Assembly (NCBI GenBank): GCA_964247055.1
Contig: OZ176054.1
Location: forward strand, 12,586,001-12,650,000
Origin: Paragordius varius
Lineage: Eukaryota; Nematomorpha
Direction: 5' to 3'
Length of the DNA: 64,000 bases
In this document: one piece after another, positions 24,201 to 34,979 of the stretch
Position numbering within the stretch: position 1 is the first letter of the stretch
How the letters are laid out: each line of letters begins with the position of its first letter
Notes under the pieces: generated by a model
Databases searched by the model: none
The model's input: the letters and a program-made list of their open reading frames with translations, nothing else
What the model was told of the DNA's origin: nothing
Program-made: the position numbers and the translations under genes

Positions 24201-24811
24201 ACCATTTGCACTTCAAGAGTGTCCTTGAACACTTCAAGTTGGTCCTTGAACATTTCAAGTTGGTCCTTGAACAATTCAAGTTGGTCCTTGAACCGTTCAA
24301 GTTGGTCCTTTGACTTTTTTGTTTTGTTTTTAACTTTTATCATCAAATCGTAAATAATTCATCTATTTTATTGTTTTAACCTATTTTCTATTATTTAACA
24401 TTTTTTCAAATCGATAACAACTTTTAATCGTAAAACCGTATATCTTTATTAATTTCTTAAAATAATTTTGGATATTTATTAACACGAAATGAAAAAATAT
24501 ATGAATTTTCTGGGTTTATATTTACAATTTTTCATTGAAAAGATTTAAAAATTAATAATTTTGTTAAATTGGAAAAAAATTGAAACAAAAAAGTTGTTTT
24601 TGAATAAAATTTTTTAATTTTAAATGAATAAATATATAATAAATAGAGAAAATTAGGTTAATAAATAATAAAATAAAAAAATAAATGCAAAAATTATGGT
24701 TAAATCAAAATTTATAAATTTTAAGGACCAACTAGAAGTGTTCAAGGACCAACTTGAATTGTTCAAGGACCAACTTGAAGTGTTCAAGGACACTCTTGAA
24801 GTGCAAATGGT
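24201..24811. mobile_element. Family A MITE (A2), best-preserved copy with iterated ends
   Basis: The ends are ACCATTTGCACTTCAAGAGT in inverted orientation. Behind the left end lie four 21-bp direct units of the type GTCCTTGAACACTTCAAGTTG (24216-24305); behind the right end lie three inverted units (about 24722-24795). Each unit has the core TTGAA-N3-TTCAA. The core is AT-rich and non-coding. The minus-strand frame at 24155-24346 is only the translation of these units. Flanks are TAT/ATA, so the target duplication is short or hidden. Confidence 0.85.
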
Positions 24812-24989
24812 ATATTACAAAATAGGATGCTCAATATCATGTCAATACTAGAAAATCAGGAGTAATATGTGCTGGGAAAGAGCACAAGAGATTATATATT
24901 AAACATAAGAGGTTATTGGAAACATTCGAAGAGAACTTAAGAAAAAATCATAGATGTGTATTGTATTATTTATTACAAACCTTTTGATT

Positions 24990-25722
24990 AAGATAGTCTT
25001 CCCCTTATTGTTAATCAAACAGGGATTATTGGAAGATAGCGGGTGACACAGAAAATGATCTTGAAAGGGTAGGGTGTTGGTTAGACCCTTACTGCTCCAC
25101 AGATAATGAGAATGTTAAATCTTAAAAATATTAGAGTAGACTTAATGTTTGCATTAGATACCACCTATGCAGAAAGTGTAATAATTTAATGGAATTGATT
25201 AAAAAGATTTGGAAGTGTAGTTTAAGTTAATGTTTTTGATAAACCCTAAAAAACCAAAATATTAGGCCCTGGAGAAAAGCCTACAATTAGAAAATAGAAA
25301 TAATTAATCAATTATTTGGGGCGCTAAAGTTTCTGATGGGTCATCAATCCGGACATTTTAAAGCGAATAGGATTGGGTGGAGAGTTAATGAATAAATTAT
25401 TAAAGATCTGGAAAAGAGAAACTTAGGAGTTGAAACCAAAACATGTCTAATCAAATGTTTAATTTTTTCGGTCAATAAATACGAAAGCAAAACACACATA
25501 AACAAATTTCTTAGAAATAATTTACAAAAGAATTATAACATAATGTGGGTCAATTCATTTAAAAACGTGATGTTTGAAAGGTTACAAAGAAAACAACGCC
25601 GACCACAGATGAGGTGGGTAGATGAAAGAAGAAACTAAGAAGACATTAGAAGTTGAGCGATAAAGGATTGAGCGAAGCGGAAATCAATAGTGCAGACTAT
25701 ATCCAAAGAGTTGTTTAGGACT
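24990..25722 (+). mobile_element. RTE-type LINE 3' fragment, plus strand
   Basis: Broken plus-strand frames match the end of the LINEs at 13.8 and 41.1 kb: LDTTYAESVI (region after the RT active site), RIGWRVNE, then KRNLGVETK, RRPQMRWVDERRN and a tail like KRKSIVQTISKE. Only the last third of the element is present. Many stops; old. Confidence 0.7.
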
Positions 25723-25939
25723 TAAACTAATAAATGTATCCCTTGTTTGTTAACATTAGTAATTACTAAAACAACACTACTTTTACCGTTGTGAAAGTAA
25801 ATTCAATATTTGAATGTAGTCTACTATATAAACATAAACCTTACGGCGAGGATGCAGGATTTTAACATGGTAATATACAAATATCAATCAACATGCAATT
25901 ATGCTTTTACAAACGTTAGCAAAGCGTGTTTTATAATAT

Positions 25940-26101
25940 TTATTTTAAGGGTTGCTTATTTCATACTATAGTAAGGGGCGATTTGCAACACAAGAGTTTT
26001 TTGAAAAAAGAAAAGAAATAATTGTTTATTCAACATTTCGTTGTTTTTTCCATACACTACTATGTTGGAAATTGTCCTACTCTACATTAAAATGCCTACT
26101 G
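25940..26101. mobile_element. Family D MITE (copy 2)
   Basis: GGGTTGCTTATTTCATACTA on the left pairs with the block ending AAAATGCCTACTG on the right, followed by TA. The inner TTTTTTCCATACACTACTA hairpin is shared with the copies at 20242 and 38594. Confidence 0.65.
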
Positions 26102-27013
26102 TATATTAGCGTAACCAAAACGGCTGAACATTTTTAACTTTTTGTTACTTTACCCTCTGATTTTGTTTTTTCTAAAGAAGCAGGCAAACAAATTTTTTCA
26201 AAATTCCGAGGTACAAATTACAATGCGTTTAAAACTTTATAAGATTGTAGTTTTAAAAATCCTTAATGACCACGATCTACGCTTTAAACTTATAAACTAA
26301 AATAAAAAGTGCGCCATTTCATAAAATATCTGGCTCATTTTTCAAATAAAAATTATCAAAATTTTTATATAATAATACATATCTGTTCCAATTTAAAGAT
26401 ATTTTGATGTTATTGGTTAATGGCAAAATATGGATTTCAATACTAAGTAATAAGAATTCAAATATATTCACAAAAATCCGGTATTTAAATTTTTTTTACT
26501 TCTTCGACCTAGTTTTTAAAATATGGACAGGATATATCAATTGGGCAAAAAGCGAAAATTTAGGATAATTAAATAAATAATGATAAAACTTGAGATATTA
26601 AAATTTATTATATCAGTTATTTACTATTTATAGATAGTGTAAAATCTAGGTTGGCTTTTTAACTCAGATGAAAAAGGGTGTTTTTCCTTTAATATACTTA
26701 ATTAAAAAGTCATAAACTCAATATACTATTTATTTAATAGCGAAATTGGAGAATTACGCATTATATATTATGAAATTTATTCAATATTAAGCTAAAATAT
26801 GATGAAAATATAAATTTTTATAATACCTTAGTAAAAGTCGAGAATTAAAATTTACATTTCCATCCTATACGCATTTTAGCTTAATTTTGAATAAACACTA
26901 ATTAAATTTATTTTCAAGCTATTCTCATTATTAATCAGCCTTCATATTTCAAAATAAAATTAACAATATGTTTTAGTGTATATTTACTCTTTCATTTTGA
27001 AATCTTACTGTTA

Positions 27014-27787
27014 CAGTAGCGTATGCAGTAAAAGATTGTTAGTGCAAAATAATCTTAATGAACACAAAACAGGGGGATATTATGTATTTATAAATAGGAC
27101 TGAATGATAATTAATATATGAAAATTGAGGACATTTGGTCGGCACATTTGGTATTGAAAAGCTAATACATAAAATTTTTGTGAGAAATATTTATGATGTT
27201 TTTTATTGAAAATTTATTAAATGTTTAGGAATACTCAGAGGAAAATGAAGCCACAATATTAAATATTCAACAAACTTCTAGAAATGTATCACAGGATATA
27301 TCCAATTTAGATAACGTTACTAGAAGTTTAGATGTTGTGAAAACTACAAAAAATTAAGAAATCTAAAAGTTTAGCAGTTAATAAGAGGTTAATAAATAAT
27401 ATAAGCAATGCATTTAACAAGTAAACTTATGTAATTTATTTTGAACAAAAAACCCTTAATATTAAAAATATTTTAATTTTTCACCTCCGCTTATTCAGTT
27501 TTAAATAGATCGAGAAAAGCAAATAATAATTTAAAAGATCTTGTATAATTTCTAATTGTATTTGTATACATTTCCATAATTCAAATCACAAAAAATAATA
27601 TTTTTTTATAAGAAATCTGGGAAATAATGTTTCACTTTTTACAATTTTTCATCGCAATAACGAAATGCGCATGTTTACATATACCAAGATTGTCCCCTGA
27701 TTTTGTATACACTATCCATAATATCTCCCTGTTTTGTGTTCATTAAGATTATTTTGCACTAACAATCTTTTACTGCATACGCTACTG
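27014..27787. mobile_element. Family H element (H2), 774 bp, Tc1/mariner type
   Basis: It begins CAGTAGCGTATGCAGTAAAA and ends with the inverse, with TA at 27012-27013 and 27788-27789. The first 115 bp and last 65 bp match the palindrome at 6709-6890, which lacks about 590 bp of the interior. The interior contains an exon-like open stretch on the plus strand (27229-27357). No transposase is present. Confidence 0.82.
27229..27357 (+). other. Exon-like stretch inside H2 (possible captured gene piece)
   Basis: After a possible splice acceptor (ATGTTTAG) there are 42 sense codons and a TAA. The peptide starts EYSEENEATI and continues with NIQQTSRN and NLDNVTRSL; the spacing of hydrophobic residues suggests a coiled coil. 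Codon choice is less AT-extreme than the surroundings. The family was not recognised. It could be a host exon picked up by the transposon, or chance. Confidence 0.3.
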
Positions 27788-28631
27788 TAAATCAAGCAAC
27801 AATTTGTACAAATCCCATTAATCAGTAAAATTATATATAAATCCATATTTTTACGAGGATTTAGGCGGATTGTTGATTGATATCCATACTTTGTAAACCC
27901 TATTTGTACCTTAAAATTCCGTTTCATCCAGATCCAAAATAAAACAGCAAAATTTTATACATTCATAAATCAGATGATAAAAAATATTAAAAAAAGTATA
28001 TTATTAATTTCAATATATAAAGTTTTTTTAAATTTATATTATATGAATGTAATATTTTAATGGTGAGTTTAGCTAGTTAATGGTTAAAGTAATTATTTTA
28101 GTATAGTTTCATAATGCTTAAATTGTGCATATAAGGAAAAACATAATTATTTTATCTATGATTTAATAAAAAGCCGAACTATTTGATTTTAGATTAGACT
28201 ATATATAAATTGTAAATGTTTAATATAATAATAATATAAAATGATCTCAAGTATCATTATTTAATTATCTAAAATTTTCACATTTCGCCCAATTTACATA
28301 TTCGGTCATAATATTTCAAAAATAGGTCGTCAACAAATAAAAATATTTGCGGCAGATGAATTCGCTGGTTATAACCTATCTTAGTAAATAATTTCCAAAA
28401 AGATATCTTTATACACAATGGAAATTATTTAAATGGTATAAATATTCCAATTTATTAATGGAGTTTTTAGAATGACTCAAAAAAGTTATATATTAAATAA
28501 ATACTTACTGTGTAATGTTTGATAATCGAGCAGAGCTTCACGTACTAAATGATATCAAAAAAATTTATGTAATTAATTATGTATAATACATATTTTATTA
28601 GAAGCACACTCCATGTAAATATTATATAAAT

Positions 28632-29018
28632 TTACACTGATTCAAATTGGGGTATCTAAATATCCTAGACTAAAATTGAGTTAGGATTTTTAAAAATCTA
28701 TTGAAGCAAACGGTCCCAATTTAAATTTATGCTTCTATCCTAATAAAAATTATATAAATATACTAAAATATCTACATAAAATTTTGTTAGGAAAAATAGT
28801 TCCATGTCAAACTACTTCGACGTCATTTTTATGTTGCAAAATTTTTGCAAAATATCGTCTTCATTGGTTTATTAATGTTATACAAGTGCAAGATTTTGCC
28901 ATGGGTTTCGATTCCTTCCATTTTTTTTGAAGAAATCAATTTTAAACAGGCCTGGGGTATTTAACTACCCCAATTTGAATCGAAGGTCTAAAATGAATGT
29001 GTTGTATCCAAGTGTTAA
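28632..29018. mobile_element. Family C MITE (C3)
   Basis: Same design as C2: GATTCAAATTGGGGTATCTA near the left tip, CCTGGGGTATTTAACTACCCC near the right, then GAATCGAAG, AATGAATGTGTTGTAT and a closing AAGTGTTAA. About 140 bp of core present in C2 is missing here. Confidence 0.7.
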
Positions 29019-29139
29019 TAAAAGTTCTGGATGAAATTTATATAACCTGGAATCAAGGTTGTATTCTTTGTGGTAAGACATTGAACTATTGTAATAAAGT
29101 ATAAATTTAAATCACAATAAAATACCATTTAAATTTCAA

Positions 29140-29142
<3 letters not shown>

Positions 29143-29201
<59 letters not shown>
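29143..29201. repeat. (TA)n microsatellite, about 59 bp
   Basis: An uninterrupted alternating TA run, the longest in the window. Confidence 0.95.
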
Positions 29202-29203
<2 letters not shown>

Positions 29204-29304
29204 AAAAATTAGTTCTATTATGATTAAATTATTTGTTGTTAAAATTAATGACGACCCAGTGAATACTAAGATGATGTATATCGTAACAACCACTTCTATT
29301 ATAG

Positions 29305-29699
29305 ACCATTTACAGTTCAAATTCACCCTTGAACAATTCAAATTCACCTTCGAACAATTCAAATTCACCCCTTAAACAATTCAAATTCACCCTCGAACAA
29401 TTCAAATTTACCCTAAGAATAAATTATGTGTTTTCGAACTAATATAACTCATTATTAATATAAAATATATCTTTATGGCATAATTAATTATTTTTTTCAG
29501 TATTATTTTAATTTAAAACAAAATTTTATTTTTTAAAAATATATTAAAATATAGGTAATATTTAATTTTAAAAAACATGTTATTTATTTGAGGGTGAATT
29601 TGAATTGTTCGAGGGTGAATTAGAATTGTTCAAGGGTGAATTTGAATTGTTCAAGGGTGAATTTAAATTGGTTAAGGGTGAATTTGAACTGTAAATGGT
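29305..29699. mobile_element. Family B MITE (B3), full copy with iterated ends
   Basis: The ends are ACCATTTACAGTTCAAATTC, inverted. About five 21-bp units (TTGAACAATTCAAATTCACC type) follow the left end and about five inverted units precede the right end. The core holds the family landmark AATATAACTCATTATTAATA and TTTAATTTAAAACAAAATTT. The minus-strand frame at 29580-29819 is only the translated units. Confidence 0.85.
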
Positions 29700-30744
29700 A
29701 TATATTGCCCTCCCCTTCCCTCCAAAAAGTCGGGCTTCTTTTATTTTTTGAAACAATGCTGAGTAAATATATATATTAATTGAATATTTACTTTGAAGTT
29801 GAATGGATTCCAATATCACTAAATATTTAAGATTGCGTGCAATATATTATAAACAAACTATAAATACAATTAATTTAAGCAAAGGTTTGTGTATTAAGGC
29901 AGACATAGAAATTTTGGGAATATTTTTAATGGATAAACAAATTAGATGATGAGATAGGCTCTAAAGATTGGAAACTATTGTAAAAGGTCCTGAAGAAGAA
30001 ACGGGTGATATCGAAATTCTCGAATTGGATAAAATCGAAAAAGTGGTGAAGTCATATAATAAGGACACTTGTTTTGCATAAAACCTCACACTCACTCTAA
30101 AGAGAATAAATTGACAAATAATGCTATCCCGTTATGCAGCAAAAATATTAATATATATAAGATTTTATATAATAAGATGACTTATAACTTTACTAATAAT
30201 TATAAATAAGCCAACATAGATATATAATGAAATTAAGATTATTAAGGACAAAACATAAAAATGAATATGTTTATAATTGTGAACAATCAATCATATTTTA
30301 TACAAAGAAGTCATATAATTTCACTAGTTGATTTTTACAATATGAGCTGATGAATACCAATATCCCATGTGTACAACACCATAAAACTCAGGATTAATTT
30401 TCAATAAAGGACAATTGTGAAAATACATTCAAGGCAAAAACATTATTCACGTTCTTAAATATCATATTGAATAAATAAAAAGTTGGATTCCAAACATATT
30501 TTGGAGAATACTTTTATTAGCCTACCATTGCAATTGGAAGTTTTAATACCTTTTATCAAGAAGTAGGTGGATTTAAGTAACCACATATTTTGTGGACAAT
30601 GTTTACCAGGTATCATAGTGTGAGAAGCGTTTCCTCACATATTTGTTTTCACCAATTATAGTAAAATTAAAATTATGAACATATATATAAAAGGCATTAT
30701 TTTTGTCAAAAAAACTCATAATTGTAAGTATGTAGTTGATTTAA
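29700..30744. other. No gene seen; AT-rich sequence
   Basis: No feature was recognised. A GC-slightly-richer patch at 29930-30110 has no frame longer than a few dozen codons. Confidence 0.4.
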
Positions 30745-31595
30745 CACTGTGAGGAAAAAATTCCTTTAACAAAATACTTTTTTTTCATGAGATAGCTTAT
30801 GAACAGCTTCATTTGCCATAACTTTTTTTATTTGTTACGACATAGTTTTTGAAATATTGAGAAATTTTATTCGGTCAAGTAAAAATTAATAATAAATTAA
30901 GATTCAAAAAATATTTATAAAATAGGATATAATAATTTTATAAAAAATAGGATTTAAAAGTAGCGGAATATCAACTAACAATGCATACAACTCCCTGTAG
31001 CTAACACAAATTGATATTTGTACTGGTATATGTACCGATATTTGGATGTTCACTAAAATCCTATTTTAAAATAATACTTTATAATCCCCACTTATGTAAG
31101 ATTCCAAAAAACAGTATAAATTTTTTATACACTCATAAACCAGAAAATGAGAAAAATAAAAAACAATATTTTTTAGTTTTATTTTGTAAGGAAATTTTTT
31201 TACTGAAAAAAATATGAATGTTAAGATAATAGTGAGTTTAACTGGTGAATAATTTACAAAAATTATTTTAATATAGTTTCATAAAATTTTTTTGACTTTT
31301 ATGGGTGTTAAAAAAACGCCATCTTTTGAACTGAGATTTTATAAAAACTTATATGAATTTGCTATCATAATAGAAAATTTCTCCTAAAATGATAATCAAC
31401 CTAATCATAATTTTTTGAATTATCCTTAATTATCTTAATTTTTACTTTTTGCCTGATTTCGATTTTTTCTCAATATTTAAAAAACTAGGCCGTAAACAAA
31501 TAAAAAATTTTACGGCAAATGAATTCACTGGTCATAAGCTATCTCATGAAAAAAAATATTTTAAAAAATTTACCCTCTTTTTTTTGCACACAGTG
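30745..31595. mobile_element. Family G element (G2), 851 bp foldback-like
   Basis: The left end is CACTGTGAGG and the right end, reversed, is CACTGTGTGCAAAAAAAA, followed by TA. Long inverted arms contain CATGAGATAGCTTATGA, TTTTTGCCTGA-type blocks and ATAGTTTCATAA; they extend several hundred bp and nearly meet in the middle. Non-coding. The ends and the TA target suggest Tc1/mariner mobilisation. Confidence 0.65.
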
Positions 31596-32249
31596 TAATG
31601 GTTATATCAATCAACATCTCTTTTCCATAACAAAATTTTAGCAAAAACTCAAGGTTAAAATGGGTTCATCATAAAAATACAAGGTTAGGATGAAATATAT
31701 CAACGCTAATGATATGATGAAATACAATATAAATGGCGCATTAGTTTAAGGCTAACTAAAGAATTGAAATTTACATAAACACGCTCTTTTAGAAATAAAT
31801 TAGATGCTTAGAAATACTATATATATATATATATTATGTATACATTAGAGTATAAATGTCGTAATACTCCTCCTAGCCCCTGGCAATTGTTTGATATTAT
31901 ATCAAACTACTTATATATTTTAATAATTTGAATATATAATTACGGGCTTTTTTGTAGGTCCACTCTATATATATCAATATAAATGGTATATTTTCTGTAA
32001 AAATATATCTATAAATGATATTTGTGCAAATTTTTAATATTATATAGTTATAGGGTAAAAGGTAGTCTATATAAATCAATCAAAATATAATGGTTTTTTA
32101 CTTAATTGATTGAGTTGTTGCTCTAAACATATATCAATGTGTAATTATATATGAAAAATTTCAGAGAAATATATACATTTTTTGCCCACAAAATTATCTT
32201 AACCATTAATTAAAGCTAAAAATCTTAATGCAAACCAACGCTATATAAT
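31596..32249. other. No gene seen; AT-rich sequence
   Basis: Only a short AT run near 31820 and low-complexity frames are present. Confidence 0.4.
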
Positions 32250-32520
32250 CAAGCAAAAATTTAAATTATACGAACAAAACTTCAAAAATAAAAACATAGA
32301 TTTTTATCAAAATAAAAAACCATACTTTTGTAAATATCCATTTAAATATTATTTATTGTTTTGGGATGCAAATATAAGGCATAAAAGTATTAGTTAGTAT
32401 CAATCATCATTTATAATAAGATTATTGAAATAGAGGTTTCAAAGATTATTATTACTGTCTTTTTGCAAATATTTGTCTCTATATTATTACGTTTTGTCCG
32501 TATAATTTTAATGGTCTACT
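32250..32520. mobile_element. Family E MITE (copy 3), diverged
   Basis: AATTATACGAACAAAACTT and CCATACTTTTGTA on the left pair with TTTGTCTCTATATTATTACG and TTTTGTCCGTATAATT on the right. The tips are eroded and the limits approximate. Confidence 0.6.
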
Positions 32521-32636
32521 GAATCTAATGCACTTGAACGATATAAATCTGATCTCAAAAAGCAATTTATTTATATAACAGACAATTTCGGTATCAATCG
32601 TACATTATATAATTATTACAAGTATATCATATGAAC

Positions 32637-33092
32637 TTAGAACACTTCAAGTTGTTCCTTTAATTTCAAGTTAATCCTTGAACACTTTAAGTTTGTTTTT
32701 AACATAACTTTATATAAATATCAATTTTTATCATTCAGAAGAAGCCTATCTTTTTTAATTTTCAAAAATTATATAACACTTAAAAAGTTTCACGGTTATT
32801 ATTTACAAATTTTCAATACAATCATTAAATTTATTGAATTGGTATTTAGTTTTATAAGTGGTTTTTGAGTGAAAAAGTTTTATTTTTAAATGAATAAATA
32901 TATAATAAATAGAGATTGGGTTAAAAAATAATAAAATAATAAATCCATGTAAAAATTATGGTAAATCCGAATTTAAAAATTTTAAGGACTAACTGAAATG
33001 TTTAAGGACCAACTTGTAGTGTTCAAGGACCAACTTTAAAATTTCAAGGAACAACTTGAAGTGTGCAAGGACACTCTTGAAGTGCAAATGGT
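32637..33092. mobile_element. Family A MITE (A3)
   Basis: Degenerate 21-bp units (GAACACTTCAAGTTGTTCCT and similar) lie on the left; three to four inverted units (AAGGACCAACTTGTAGTGTT) lie on the right, followed by CACTCTTGAAGTGCAAATGG. The core ATATATAATAAATAGAGA is the same as in A2. Confidence 0.75.
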
Positions 33093-33501
33093 GTATATAC
33101 ATTAAAAATTGAAATTATTCAAACTAAACTTAAATATATAAACATACAAATTTGGCCAAAAGACATCCATATTTTTTTTATGTCGTGTCTTTCTAAGTTG
33201 AAACAGTGAGCATTAAGAAACACAAGTTTCAAAAAGTACGGTAAAGGACTAAAGAGTAAATTATTTAATAATTAATCCTAATTTCAAATTTTACTGCATT
33301 TAGATAGTAATCTAAACTATCAATTAAAACAAAAAGATTTTATTTAAGAATCCAAACGTACCGATTCTAGTAATATATATATATAATATCATACCGTAAT
33401 CGTTTCTTAGATCTTAATAGTTAATTAAGAATGTTAAGAAAGTTTTTACCAAGGAATTCTGTTGTGTCCATATATGATACTAAAATACATTAATATATTT
33501 A
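33093..33501. other. No gene seen; AT-rich sequence
   Basis: Spacer between MITEs with nothing recognised. Confidence 0.4.
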
Positions 33502-33720
33502 CAGTCATGTATCCTTTATTTTATCAAAAAATTATTTTTTTTCGTTAAATGGATATAAATATTTGATAAAGAATGGAAAAAACAAGAGCTCTATGGTATT
33601 AACAATATCATATTCATCATAAAAGTATGAGAATTACCATAGAGCTTTTGTTTTTTCTATTCTATACCAAATATTTATACCTAAAGGAAAGATTTTTTGA
33701 TAAAATAATGGATACATATA
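33502..33720. mobile_element. Palindromic MITE, about 220 bp
   Basis: Nearly the whole element is an inverted repeat. ATTTTATCAAAAAAT and ATAAATATTTGATA on the left pair with the corresponding blocks on the right, and the inner arms are CAAGAGCTCTATGGTA / TACCATAGAGCTTTTG. The left tip CAGTCATGTATCC follows TA. The right tip is less clear. Confidence 0.7.
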
Positions 33721-33731
33721 TAAATAACATA

Positions 33732-34956
33732 CAATGTGTGCAAAAAACTTTTAACAAAATTTTTTCATGAGATAGCTTATGACCTTAATATTAATTTTCC
33801 GCAAAAAAATTAATTTGTTGACGACGTAGTTTTTGATATTGAGAAAATTGGGCAAAAAGTGAAAATTAAGATAATTAACGATTAATTAAAAATGATAAAA
33901 GTTGAGTTATGGTTGATAATCATTTTAGGAGATATTTTTAATATGTAAATAGCTAAAATCATATAGTTATTTGTATAAAATCATCTCAATGATGGCGTTT
34001 TTCTTTTAACTACTTATAAAATTTATTTATGAAACTATATTCAAATATATTTTTAATTACATACTAGCTAAATTCACTATTAAAATCTTAATATAGATAT
34101 TTTCTTCAGTAAAAAAACTTATATATCAAAATAAAACTTAAAAATGTTGTTTTGTATATATCAAAATAAAATTTAAAAATGTTGTTTTGTCATCTGAATG
34201 TTGTTTTGTCATCTGGTTTATGACCGTATAAAAAATTTACTGTCTTATTTTACAATTTAACATGAGCGAGTTCTAAACTATATAAATTAATACAAAATAA
34301 AACTCATGTTGTGGAAAATCAACCAAAAATTCGTACATATCCCAGTTGAAATATGTGTTAAAACAAACTTGTTAATTGTAAGGATTGTTTGTTGATATTC
34401 CACTACTTTTAAATCCTATTTTTTATAAAATTATATATTTTATAACTCAAACTCATATGAGAATCCAAAATAAAACAGTATAAATTTTTATACACTTATA
34501 AACCAGATGGCAAAAAATGAAAAAATAAATAAGAATATTTTTAATATTTTAATATAGAAGTTTTTTACTAAATAAAATATGACGTGTTAAGATTTTAATA
34601 GTGAGTTTAGCTATAATAATCACAAAAATTTTTTTATTATAGTTTCATAAAAAATTTGTATACTTTTTAAGTGCGTTAAAAGTAAAACGCCATCTATTAA
34701 ACTGATAGATTAGCAAGAATGCCGCTGCTGTTATTTTTTATATATATATAATACTAAAATAACCATAATATCTCAACTTATATCATTATTTTTATATTAT
34801 CCATAATTTTCACTTTTTGCCCGATTTAGATTTTCTCTCAATCAAAAACTAGTCAACACATTAAATTTTTGGGGCAAAGGAATTCACTGGTCATAAGCTA
34901 TATCATGAAAAAAAAATTTTGGCGAAAAAAATTAACCATCTTTTTTGCACACAGTG
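33732..34956. mobile_element. Family G element (G1), 1.2 kb foldback-like
   Basis: The left end CAATGTGTGCAAAAAAC follows TA; the right end, reversed, is CACTGTGTGCAAAAAAGA. The arms of roughly 450 bp are inverted copies with CATGAGATAGCTTATGACC and GGGCAAAAAGTGAAAATTA on the left. A short direct duplication (ATATCAAAATAAAA...GTTGTTTTGT) lies near 34125-34210. No transposase. Confidence 0.7.
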
Positions 34957-34979
34957 CTATATATATATAATATATATAT

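Larger units (their letters stand above)
26505..28420. repeat. Family G repeat (G3), split by an H-type element
   Basis: The left part (26505-27000) matches the left arms of G1 and G2 (TTGGGCAAAAAGCGAAAATT and the GGGTGTTTTTCCTTTAA region). The right part (27790-28420) matches their right arms (AATGGTGAGTTTAGCTAG, ATAGTTTCATAA and an end near ACACAATG). The extreme left end was not found. The H2 element at 27014-27787 lies between the two parts. Confidence 0.5.

Noticed and set aside
24216-24305. CRISPR-like spacing of short repeats
   Set aside because: The 21-bp units are contiguous with no unique spacers, occur mirrored at both ends of a transposon-like element, and the DNA is eukaryotic in character.
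24155-24346. Small repetitive protein with DQLE-type repeats (minus strand)
   Set aside because: It is the literal translation of the family A 21-bp units (21 is a multiple of 3, so the frame stays open); the frame at 29580-29819 is the same effect in family B.
31897-32079. Minus-strand frame rich in Ile/Tyr
   Set aside because: AT-driven composition, no motif and no supporting splice or start context.
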